Assembly (NCBI GenBank): GCA_964401045.1
Contig: CAYNXB010000079.1
Location: forward strand, 1-12,399
Reading direction: 5' to 3'
DNA: 12,399 nucleotides
From: CAYNXB01 sp964401045
GTDB lineage: Bacteria > Pseudomonadota > Alphaproteobacteria > Sphingomonadales > Sphingomonadaceae
The position numbers and the translations under genes are program-made. Each line of letters begins with the position of its first letter. Positions within the stretch are counted from its first letter, which is position 1. The notes beneath the pieces were generated by a model. It was not told the DNA's origin and made no database searches. It saw only the letters and a list, made by a program, of their open reading frames with translations. Positions 1-5,567 of this stretch are shown piece by piece.

Positions 1-527
1 GCGAAGTATTCGATGAAGAAGTCCGCGTCGTACTTCAGGCTCTGCTGGTAGAGCGCATGGAGCATCGCGTGGCCGGTGCGGTCGGCGGCGGCGGCGGTGC
101 GCTGAACCGGCGGCCCTTCGCCCATGTTCTGCATGTGGCCGCCGAACGGGCGCTGGTAGATCGTGCCGTTGTCGTTGCGGCTGAACGGGACGCCCGCGTG
201 TTCCAGCTCGTAGACCGCGTTCGGCGCCTCGCGCACCATGTATTCGATCGCATCCTGATCGCCGAGCCAGTCCGACCCTTTGACGGTGTCGTACATGTGC
301 CATTGCCAGTGATCGGGCGAATTGTTGCCGAGACTGGCGGCGATTCCGCCCTGCGCGGCCACGGTGTGGCTGCGGGTGGGGAAGACCTTGGTGATACAGG
401 CCGTTTTCAGCCCGCCCTCGGCCGCACCCATCGTCGCGCGCAGGCCGGAGCCCCCGGCACCGACGACCACGACGTCGTAGGTATGATCAATGATCTTGTA
501 GGCGGACTGAGCCGATTCTTCAGCCAT
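1..527 (-). CDS. sdhA: Succinate dehydrogenase flavoprotein subunit, N-terminal part (runs off the window)
   Basis: This is the FAD-binding catalytic subunit of complex II, which oxidises succinate to fumarate on the inner face of the cytoplasmic membrane. The first 175 residues are visible, and the gene continues beyond base 1. Residues 19-28 hold the Rossmann FAD motif VVVVGAGGSG. The stretch TRSHTVAAQGG at 51-61 contains His54, the residue that carries covalent FAD in this family. The conserved segment AADRTGHAMLH lies near 147-157. The ATG at 527 is chosen because it follows the sdhD stop by one base and gives the normal alphaproteobacterial N-terminus (MAEESAQSAYKIIDHTYD). It is co-transcribed with sdhC and sdhD, with sdhB expected further along. 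Identity is very secure. Confidence 0.97.
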   Translation of the reverse strand, partial: MAEESAQSAYKIIDHTYDVVVVGAGGSGLRATMGAAEGGLKTACITKVFPTRSHTVAAQGGIAASLGNNSPDHWQWHMYDTVKGSDWLGDQDAIEYMVREAPNAVYELEHAGVPFSRNDNGTIYQRPFGGHMQNMGEGPPVQRTAAAADRTGHAMLHALYQQSLKYDADFFIEYF

Positions 528-528
528 C

Positions 529-918
529 TTACGCAGCGGTCCCCAGCGCGATCTTGAGAATGCTGACGATCGCGAGTGCAACACCGCCGCAGGCGACGAG
601 GTTGAGCAGCACCGTGACCGCGAAGCGGTTGCCGGTTTCGTGGACGTAGTCCTCGATCATCACCTGCAGCCCCAGTCGCGCGTGCCAGAACAGCGAGATC
701 ACCAGCAGGATCATCATCGTGGAAGGGATCAGGCCGCCCATCCAGTCCGTCACCGTCGCCTGGTCGAGGCTCGGCAGCAGCAGCAGCGAAACGATGAAAT
801 AGGCCATCACGAACAGGTTGCTCGCCGCGGTGACCCGCTGCTGGGCCCAGTGGCCGGTGCCTTCGTGCGCCGGGCCGGTGCCGCGCACCTCGCCCAGCGG
901 AGTTCCCTTGTCCACCAT
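529..918 (-). CDS. sdhD: Succinate dehydrogenase hydrophobic membrane anchor subunit
   Basis: This 129-residue protein is one of two membrane anchors of complex II, which hold the catalytic subunits on the membrane and form the haem b and ubiquinone sites. Three hydrophobic helices are visible at about residues 34-50, 62-80 and 99-124. His79 followed by Asp90-Tyr91 (FWHARLGLQVMIEDYVH, 77-93) matches the haem-contact and quinone-site signature of SdhD. The ATG at 918 is preceded by a perfect AGGAGG at 925-930, six bases upstream, which overlaps the sdhC stop codon. The stop is one base from the sdhA start, so translation is probably coupled. Length is normal for the family. Confidence 0.95.
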   Translation of the reverse strand: MVDKGTPLGEVRGTGPAHEGTGHWAQQRVTAASNLFVMAYFIVSLLLLPSLDQATVTDWMGGLIPSTMMILLVISLFWHARLGLQVMIEDYVHETGNRFAVTVLLNLVACGGVALAIVSILKIALGTAA

Positions 919-924
919 CGTCAG

Positions 925-930
925 CCTCCT
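925..930 (-). promoter_or_regulatory. Strong ribosome binding site for sdhD
   Basis: On the minus strand this reads AGGAGG, a full match to the anti-Shine-Dalgarno sequence, six bases before the sdhD ATG at 918. Its last base on the plus strand (930) is also part of the sdhC TGA stop, so ribosomes finishing sdhC end on the sdhD binding site. It fixes the sdhD start. Confidence 0.75.
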
Positions 931-1310
931 CAGAGCAGGATCAGCGCCGCCCAGAAGGCAGCGGTGAGAATGATGCCGGAGGCAATCGAGAGGATCGAGC
1001 CGGCCTTGTTGGTGTCGAGTTCATAACCCGCGCCCATGTCGAGCACGAGGTGGCGGATGCCCGAAGACATGTGGTTGAAGAATGCCCACGACACGCCGAC
1101 CAGGATGATGATCCCGTACCAGCTCGACGCCTGCTTCGCGAAGACGGCGTAGGCATCCGGCCCGCTCGCCAACGCGGCGAGCCACCAGGCGAGGATCGGC
1201 AGGCCGACAAAGGCCATCCCGTCACCCGTGGCGCGGTGGAGGATCGAGGTCAGCATGTGCGGTCCCCATTTCCAGATCGTGATGTGCGGCGAGAGCGGGC
1301 GTGAGGCCAT
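930..1310 (-). CDS. sdhC: Succinate dehydrogenase cytochrome b556 subunit
   Basis: This 126-residue protein is the second membrane anchor of complex II and contributes a haem b ligand and part of the ubiquinone pocket. The N-terminus RPLSPHITIW (4-13), the SILHRATG motif (22-29; Ser22 and Arg26 sit where the quinone-site residues usually are), and HMSSGIRHLVLDMG (80-93, with likely haem ligand His80) are diagnostic. Three helices lie at about 31-50, 64-88 and 104-125. The reading frame stays open far upstream, but only the ATG at 1310 gives the standard N-terminus. It is the first gene of the sdh operon and is transcribed away from the nitrile hydratase genes. Confidence 0.95.
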   Translation of the reverse strand: MASRPLSPHITIWKWGPHMLTSILHRATGDGMAFVGLPILAWWLAALASGPDAYAVFAKQASSWYGIIILVGVSWAFFNHMSSGIRHLVLDMGAGYELDTNKAGSILSIASGIILTAAFWAALILL

Positions 1311-1398
1311 CGGATGAGTCCGGTGCTGCTGAAAGTGCGCCGTCCTTAGGCATCGCGCCGGAATACCGCAAGCGCCCGACGGTTTGCGGACTTGATAC

Positions 1399-1427
1399 TC
1401 GACAACCCCGCCCTCCCCGACGATAGT
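1399..1427 (+). promoter_or_regulatory. Candidate sigma-70-type promoter for the nitrile hydratase operon
   Basis: TCGACA at 1399-1404 matches five of six bases of the -35 consensus. After exactly 17 bases comes GATAGT at 1422-1427, which matches four of six bases of the -10 consensus. Transcription would start near 1434, directly on the ribosome binding site, so the leader would be unusually short (about 12 bases). That tight fit, together with the high GC background, keeps confidence low. Confidence 0.3.
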
Positions 1428-1433
1428 CCGCAC

Positions 1434-1440
1434 GAGGGAG
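1434..1440 (+). promoter_or_regulatory. Ribosome binding site deciding the nitrile hydratase beta start
   Basis: GAGGGAG lies five bases before the ATG at 1446. It supports this start over an in-frame ATG at 1392, which would add 18 residues not typical of the family. Confidence 0.6.
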
Positions 1441-1445
1441 CCAAG

Positions 1446-2105
1446 ATGGACGGTGTGCACGACATGGGCGGCCTGGCGGACTTCGGCCCGGTCCGCGCCG
1501 AACCGGACGAGCCGGTGTTTCACGAGGAGTGGCAGCGGCGCACGTTCGCGATGAACATGTGCGCGCTGGCCTACATCGGACCGGTCGACCGGGTGCGGCA
1601 CTCCATCGAGCGGATGGACCCGGTCGAATACCTGACGACCAGCTATTACGAGCACTGGATCCACGCGCTCGCCACGCTGGCTCAGGAGCTTGGCTATGTC
1701 ACCGCCGAGGAACTCGCGAGCGGGCAAGTGGCAGACCCTGTCACGCTGCCATATCCCGCCCCCTCGGCAGACGCGGTGATCGGGCTGTTGCGCGGCGGAG
1801 TCCCGGCAACCCGCGAGATTGCTATCGAGCCCGCGTTCCAGGCGGGCGACAAGGTCCGCGCGCGCAACTTCGAATTCCCCGGCCATACGCGGCTGCCGCG
1901 CTATCTCCGGGGCAGGACAGGCACGGTGATCGCGTTCCGCGGCAACCACGTCTTTCCCGATACGCACGCCCACGACCGCGGCGAGAACCCGCACCCGCTC
2001 TACACCGTACGCTTCGAGGCTGCCGAACTGTGGGGCGACAACGTGCGGCGGCGTGACTGCGTGCACGTCGACCTGTGGCAAACCTATCTGGAGCGGGCGG
2101 CATGA
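1446..2105 (+). CDS. nthB: Nitrile hydratase beta subunit (cobalt-type)
   Basis: This 219-residue protein is the non-metal subunit of nitrile hydratase, which hydrates nitriles to amides in the cytoplasm as an alpha/beta enzyme. The N-terminus MDGVHDMGG is the family signature, followed by DEPVFHEEW at 21-29 and the SYYEHW helix at 66-71. The SH3-like C-terminal domain begins at about residue 125 and contains GDKVRAR (134-140), HTRLPRYLRGRTGTV (147-161) and LYTVRF. Arg51 and Arg149 align, from memory of solved structures, with the two arginines that contact the oxidised cysteines of the alpha subunit. An in-frame ATG at 1392 exists, but 1446 has the ribosome site and the conserved start. Beta preceding alpha is the usual order for cobalt-type enzymes. 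The stop overlaps the alpha start as ATGA (2102-2105). Confidence 0.93.
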   Translation: MDGVHDMGGLADFGPVRAEPDEPVFHEEWQRRTFAMNMCALAYIGPVDRVRHSIERMDPVEYLTTSYYEHWIHALATLAQELGYVTAEELASGQVADPVTLPYPAPSADAVIGLLRGGVPATREIAIEPAFQAGDKVRARNFEFPGHTRLPRYLRGRTGTVIAFRGNHVFPDTHAHDRGENPHPLYTVRFEAAELWGDNVRRRDCVHVDLWQTYLERAA

Positions 2106-2767
2106 GCGACCACGATCACGATCATCACGGCCACGATCACGATCATGGGGCGCCGCCGAACCCCTATCACCGCACCGACCGGGATGCGGAGCGCAACCGG
2201 CAGCTTGCCGAGCAGGTTGCCAGGCTCGAAGCGGTGCTGGTCGAGAAAGGCCTGGTCGACCGGGACGCGCTCGACCGGGTGGTCGCGCTCTATGAAAACG
2301 ATCTCGGCCCGATGAACGGCGCCAGGGTCGTCGCCCGCGCATGGACCGACCCAGACTACAGGGAGCGCCTGCTCGACGACGCGACCGCGGCGATCGGCGA
2401 GCTCGGGTTCGGCGGGTTGCAGGGCGAGCACATGGTCGTGGTCGAGAACACGCCCGAGGTACACAACCTCGTCGTCTGCACGTTGTGCTCCTGCTACCCG
2501 TGGCCGGTGCTCGGGCTGCCGCCGACGTGGTACAAGGATGCGGCATACCGCTCTCGCGTGGTCAACGATCCGCGCGGCGTGCTGGCCGATTTTGGCACCG
2601 AGATCGCCGACGAGGTCGAAGTGCGGGTGTGGGACAGCAGCGCCGAGATGCGCTACCTTGTCCTGCCCGAACGCCCCGCCGGCACCGACGCCCTCGATGA
2701 GGAGCAACTCGCCGCGCTGGTCGAACGTGACGCGATGATCGGGGTGAAGAAGGTCGTCGCCCGATGA
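2102..2767 (+). CDS. nthA: Nitrile hydratase alpha subunit, cobalt-type, with His/Asp-rich N-terminal tail
   Basis: This 221-residue protein is the metal-binding catalytic subunit of nitrile hydratase. The metal site CTLCSC is at residues 126-131 (Cys126, Cys129, Cys131), inside VCTLCSCYPWPVLGLPP. Threonine at the second position marks the Co(III) class, as iron enzymes have serine there. In the family two of these cysteines are oxidised after translation. Upstream are the helical N-terminal domain (about 30-100) and MVVVENT (111-117). The unusual part is residues 3-16, which hold seven His and five Asp in an alternating pattern, followed by a Pro/Asn linker into the normal fold. The start at 2102 is set by the ATGA overlap with the beta gene and by GGAG at 2090-2093. 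The next gene also begins by ATGA overlap at 2764. Confidence 0.95.
   Translation: MSDHDHDHHGHDHDHGAPPNPYHRTDRDAERNRQLAEQVARLEAVLVEKGLVDRDALDRVVALYENDLGPMNGARVVARAWTDPDYRERLLDDATAAIGELGFGGLQGEHMVVVENTPEVHNLVVCTLCSCYPWPVLGLPPTWYKDAAYRSRVVNDPRGVLADFGTEIADEVEVRVWDSSAEMRYLVLPERPAGTDALDEEQLAALVERDAMIGVKKVVAR
2111..2146 (+). repeat. Duplicated 15-base unit encoding the His/Asp tail
   Basis: The unit CACGATCACGATCAT occurs at 2111-2125 and again, identically, at 2132-2146. The copies are 21 bases (seven codons) apart, so the reading frame is kept. Together they encode two HDHDH blocks. It looks like an in-frame duplication that lengthened a metal-binding-type tail. Confidence 0.85.
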
Positions 2768-3057
2768 ATGCAAGGCCGGAAATCGTCGAGATGCGGGCGA
2801 CGGCCCTCCCCCGGATGAGCGGCGAGCTGGTATTCCATGACGAATGGGAACGGCGCGCGTTCGCCATCGCGGTGAGCCTCGCCGAGCAGGGCCGGTTCGC
2901 GTGGCCGCAGTTCCAGGCCAACCTGATCGACGCGGTCGGGGTGGCGGAAGCTGTCGATCCGCTCCATCCGAGCCGCGGCTACTACGAAAGCTGGCTGGCG
3001 GCGCTCGAGACCACCCTGTCGCAAACGCGGTTGCTTGAGGCGCCGCGGGCGGGCTGA
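2764..3057 (+). CDS. Nitrile hydratase accessory protein (beta-like chaperone)
   Basis: This 97-residue protein matches the small nitrile hydratase accessory family (TIGR03889 type, related to NhlE/P14K activators). Its core VFHDEWERRAFA (about 23-34) closely resembles VFHEEWQRRTFA in the beta subunit of the same operon, and YYESWLAALE resembles the beta YYEHWIHAL. It therefore looks like a stand-alone copy of the beta N-terminal domain. In characterised cobalt enzymes, such proteins bind the alpha subunit, help load cobalt and oxidise the cysteines, then hand alpha over to beta ('self-subunit swapping'). That role here is inferred. The start is fixed by the ATGA overlap with the alpha gene. 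A second ATG, eighteen codons in, is less likely. No membrane segment or signal is seen. Confidence 0.85.
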   Translation: MNARPEIVEMRATALPRMSGELVFHDEWERRAFAIAVSLAEQGRFAWPQFQANLIDAVGVAEAVDPLHPSRGYYESWLAALETTLSQTRLLEAPRAG

Positions 3058-3065
3058 GCACGGCG

Positions 3066-3776
3066 ATGATCACTGTCCTCCTCACAGGCTCCTCGCGCGG
3101 GATCGGCTGTGCGATCGCCGAGGCGCTGCGCGCGCGCGGCGCGCGGGTGATCGGCCATGCCTCCAGCGTCGGCGACGAGGACACGATTGCCGCGGACTTC
3201 TCCGATCCGATCGGCCCGCAGCTTTTGTGGGAGGAAGCGATCGAACGGGCCGCCGGGCGGATCGACGTGCTGGTGAACAACGCCGGCATCTTCGCCGCTA
3301 ATCCGCTCGACGGATCGGACATCGAATGGCTCGATGCGTGGGAAGATACGATGCGGATCAACCTCACCGCCGCCGCGCAACTCAGCCGGTTCGCGATCCA
3401 GCACTGGCGGGAAGCGGGGAATGAGGGCCGCATCATCCACATCGCCAGCCGCGCCGGCCATCGCGGCGACAGCCCCGAACACTGGCACTACGCCGCTTCG
3501 AAAGGCGGCATGATCGCGCTGCACAAGACGATCGCGCGGGCTTACGCTGCCGATGACATCCTGAGCTTCGCCATCGCGCCTGGCTTCACCGACACCGCGA
3601 TGGCCGATGACTACCTCGCCAGCCGGGGCGGCGCGGGCCTGCTCGCCGACATCCCGCTGGGCCGCGTCGCGGAGCCGGAGGAGATCGCCGCCATCGCCAC
3701 CTTCTGCGCCCTCGATGCGCCGCCAAGCATGACCGGAACGGTGATCGACGCCAATGGAGCCAGTTACGTCAGATGA
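3066..3776 (+). CDS. SDR-family oxidoreductase (3-oxoacyl-ACP reductase-like)
   Basis: This 236-residue classical short-chain dehydrogenase/reductase is cytoplasmic. TGSSRGIG at 7-14 is the nucleotide-binding glycine motif and NNAG is at 71-74. The catalytic set is Asn99 (MRINL), Ser128 (HIAS), Tyr142 and Lys146 (YAASK). PGFTDTAM at 172-179 is the usual loop after the active site, and the C-terminus has the TGTVIDANG type ending found in FabG-like enzymes. The length is standard for the family. The substrate cannot be read from the sequence. It begins eight bases after the nitrile hydratase accessory gene and overlaps the next gene by ATGA (3773-3776), so it is very probably in the same transcript. 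A link to nitrile or amide metabolism is only suggested by position. Confidence 0.9.
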   Translation: MITVLLTGSSRGIGCAIAEALRARGARVIGHASSVGDEDTIAADFSDPIGPQLLWEEAIERAAGRIDVLVNNAGIFAANPLDGSDIEWLDAWEDTMRINLTAAAQLSRFAIQHWREAGNEGRIIHIASRAGHRGDSPEHWHYAASKGGMIALHKTIARAYAADDILSFAIAPGFTDTAMADDYLASRGGAGLLADIPLGRVAEPEEIAAIATFCALDAPPSMTGTVIDANGASYVR

Positions 3777-4672
3777 TTATTTCCCGCGTTGAACTAACCG
3801 TGGCATTGGCGCTCCTTTTCACCGGGTGCGCCACTCCCGGTACGCCGCCTTCGAACGCGACACCGCAGCAAGCCGCGTGGGCGGCGCAATGCTCCGACGA
3901 TTCCGGCTGGGACGATCCCGGCCCGCCGTTCAGGGTCTACGGCAACACGTACTATGTCGGCACTTGCGGGATCGCTTCGATCCTCGTCACCGGCGATCAG
4001 GGCAATATCCTGATCGACAGCGGGACGGAAAAGGGCGCGGACCTGGTCGCCGCCAATATCCGCGCGCTCGGCTTCGATCCGTCGGACGTAAAAGTACTGC
4101 TCATGACGCATGAGCACGGCGATCATATCGGCAGCATGGCGCGGCTGCAGCAGCTGACCGGCGCGCGACTGCTGGCGTCGCCACCCGCCGCCGAAGCCCT
4201 GGCTAGCGGCAAGGCGACCAGGGACGACCCGCAGTTCGCGATCGATCCCGGCTTCGTGCCCGCGCGCGTTGACGGGCAGGTCCATGATGGCGTTCCGGTG
4301 ACGCTCGGCAACCTCTCGCTGACGCCGCTGCAAACGCCCGGCCACACGCCCGGCGCGACGAGCTGGCAGTGGCGCTCCTGCGAAGGGAATGTTTGCCGGA
4401 CCATCGTCTACGCCGACAGCCTCTCGCCGGTAAGCGCCGATAGCTATAAATTCAGCGATCATCCGGCCTATCTCGCCGATTTCCGCCGCAGCATCGCGCG
4501 GCTGGCGCAGCTCGATTGCGACATCCTGCTCAGCCCACACCCGTCCGCGAGCGCGATGCATGACCGGCTCGCCAAGGGGGCACTCGCGGACCCGGCGGCC
4601 TGCCAGGCCTATGCCGCCGGTCGCACACGGCAGCTCGATGAACGTCTCGCGAAGGAAGCCGGTGGCAAGTAG
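3773..4672 (+). CDS. Subclass B3 metallo-beta-lactamase, probable lipoprotein
   Basis: This 299-residue MBL-fold hydrolase has subclass B3 features. The motif THEHGDH gives zinc ligands His113, His115, Asp117 and His118. His191 (TPGHTPG) and His256 (LLSPHPS) complete the two-zinc site. YADSLSPVSADSY (213-225) has serine where B1 enzymes carry a zinc-binding cysteine, a B3 hallmark. Cys203/Cys208 and Cys249/Cys277 could form disulfides, fitting a periplasmic location. Residues 1-19 (hydrophobic stretch ending LLFTGC) look like a lipoprotein signal with Cys19, although Phe at -3 is atypical for a lipobox. The family hydrolyses beta-lactams including carbapenems; actual activity here is inferred. 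It resembles environmental B3 enzymes known from erythrobacters. It starts inside the SDR stop (ATGA), and the prmA start lies in its last codons. Confidence 0.88.
   Translation: MIISRVELTVALALLFTGCATPGTPPSNATPQQAAWAAQCSDDSGWDDPGPPFRVYGNTYYVGTCGIASILVTGDQGNILIDSGTEKGADLVAANIRALGFDPSDVKVLLMTHEHGDHIGSMARLQQLTGARLLASPPAAEALASGKATRDDPQFAIDPGFVPARVDGQVHDGVPVTLGNLSLTPLQTPGHTPGATSWQWRSCEGNVCRTIVYADSLSPVSADSYKFSDHPAYLADFRRSIARLAQLDCDILLSPHPSASAMHDRLAKGALADPAACQAYAAGRTRQLDERLAKEAGGK
4652..4656 (+). promoter_or_regulatory. Ribosome binding site deciding the prmA start
   Basis: AAGGA lies five bases before a GTG at 4662. It supports GTG as the prmA start over the in-frame ATG codons at 4638 and 4560, which lie deeper inside the lactamase gene. 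Confidence 0.55.
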
Positions 4673-5567
4673 TTGGAAGCTGGTCGCGCGTGCCTCGAAG
4701 CGACGCGTGCAGGCGGCCCTGCTCGCGCACGACGAGGCGTGGGACTGGGACCACGAAATCGTGCTCAGCGGGCGCGAAGTCACCGAGAACCGGCCCAACG
4801 ATTGGGTCATCGAAGCATGGCTGCCGCGCAAGCCGCGCAAGGCCGACAAGGATGCGCTGGCCGCGCTGTTCGGCAAAAGGGCGCCCCGGATCGTGGAAGA
4901 AAAGCTGCCTGACGCAGACTGGCTGGTGCTCAGCCAGCAGGGCGTCGCGCCGATCCGTGCGGGCCGGTTCCATGTCCACACGCCCGATTTCGAGAGCGTT
5001 GCCGAGCCCGGTGTGATCGACTTCGCGATCCCGGCGAGCCAGGCGTTCGGCACCGGCCACCATGCGACCACCGCCGGCTGCCTCGCGATGCTCGACGCGA
5101 TGAAACGGCGCGGGCTCGTGGTGCGCAATCTCGCCGACATCGGGACCGGCACCGGGCTGCTCGCGTTCGCCGCACTGGCACTGTGGCCCCGGGCGCCGGC
5201 CACCGCGAGCGACATCGATTCCGTATGCCTCGGCGTGGTCGCCGAAAACGCCGCCGCCAACCGTGTGCCGATGGGCTCCGGCGCAGGCGCGCTGACGATG
5301 CTAGTGGCCGATGGCATGGAACATTCGCTGCTCGCCGCGCGGGGGCCGTACGACCTGCTGATCGCCAACATCCTGGCGGGACCGCTGGTCGAGCTGGCGG
5401 AGGATTTCGCGCGCGCGGTGGTCCCGGGCGGCAGCGTGGTTCTCGGCGGATTGCTGGTCGATCAGGAAGCGGCGTTGCGCGCCGCCTATCGCCGTGCGGG
5501 CTTCCGCCTCGCCGCGCGGCTGGACAATCAGGGATGGTCGATCCTGTGGTTGCGCCGGCGCGGATAG
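4662..5567 (+). CDS. prmA: Ribosomal protein L11 methyltransferase
   Basis: This 301-residue cytoplasmic enzyme trimethylates ribosomal protein L11 using S-adenosylmethionine. The N-terminal half is the L11-recognition domain. The catalytic domain begins around residue 115. AFGTGHHATT (128-137) is a PrmA signature, DIGTGTG at 159-165 is SAM motif I, Asp184/Asp186 are the likely ribose-contacting acidic residues, and NILAGPL (236-242) is the family's N-x-L-A motif. The GTG start at 4662 is chosen because it has a good ribosome site and gives the normal short lead-in (SSWKL). An in-frame ATG at 4638 is the alternative. It overlaps the lactamase end by 11 bases, and the next gene starts inside its last 34 bases. 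Length is normal. Confidence 0.93.
   Translation: MASSWKLVARASKRRVQAALLAHDEAWDWDHEIVLSGREVTENRPNDWVIEAWLPRKPRKADKDALAALFGKRAPRIVEEKLPDADWLVLSQQGVAPIRAGRFHVHTPDFESVAEPGVIDFAIPASQAFGTGHHATTAGCLAMLDAMKRRGLVVRNLADIGTGTGLLAFAALALWPRAPATASDIDSVCLGVVAENAAANRVPMGSGAGALTMLVADGMEHSLLAARGPYDLLIANILAGPLVELAEDFARAVVPGGSVVLGGLLVDQEAALRAAYRRAGFRLAARLDNQGWSILWLRRRG

Larger units (their letters stand above)
1311..1445. promoter_or_regulatory. Divergent intergenic control region between sdhC and the nitrile hydratase operon
   Basis: These 135 bases must hold the promoters for both sdhC (minus) and the nitrile hydratase run (plus), because both start here head-to-head. No strong inverted repeat or known operator is recognisable by eye. 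A weak minus-strand candidate has TTGCGG (1366-1371) and TAAGGA (1343-1348) spaced by 17 bases. It matches the consensus poorly and is not called as a promoter on its own. Confidence 0.5.

Noticed and set aside
1343..1371. Sigma-70 promoter for sdhC (TTGCGG, 17 bases, TAAGGA on the minus strand)
   Set aside because: Only the spacing is good and the -10 match is poor, so it is mentioned within the control region and not called separately.
930..2546. A 538-residue minus-strand open frame running from the nitrile hydratase genes into sdhC
   Set aside because: Only its last 126 residues (sdhC) are protein-like. The rest is antisense to beta and alpha, Arg/Pro/Ala-rich, and an artefact of high GC.
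1446..2767. Thiocyanate hydrolase instead of nitrile hydratase
   Set aside because: In thiocyanate hydrolase the beta-like part is split into two subunits. Here beta is a single full-length chain, and the alpha motif and order fit cobalt nitrile hydratase.
2084..3442. A 452-residue minus-strand open frame opposite the nitrile hydratase and SDR genes
   Set aside because: It is antisense to three well-supported genes and has no recognisable motif.
3773..4672. Glyoxalase II or quorum-quenching lactonase for the MBL-fold protein
   Set aside because: The exported signal, the cysteine pairs, YADSLSPVSADSY and the SPHPS ligand motif fit subclass B3 lactamases better.
3794..5371. A 525-residue minus-strand open frame opposite the lactamase and prmA
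   Set aside because: It is antisense to two genes with full catalytic motifs, and its composition is low-complexity.
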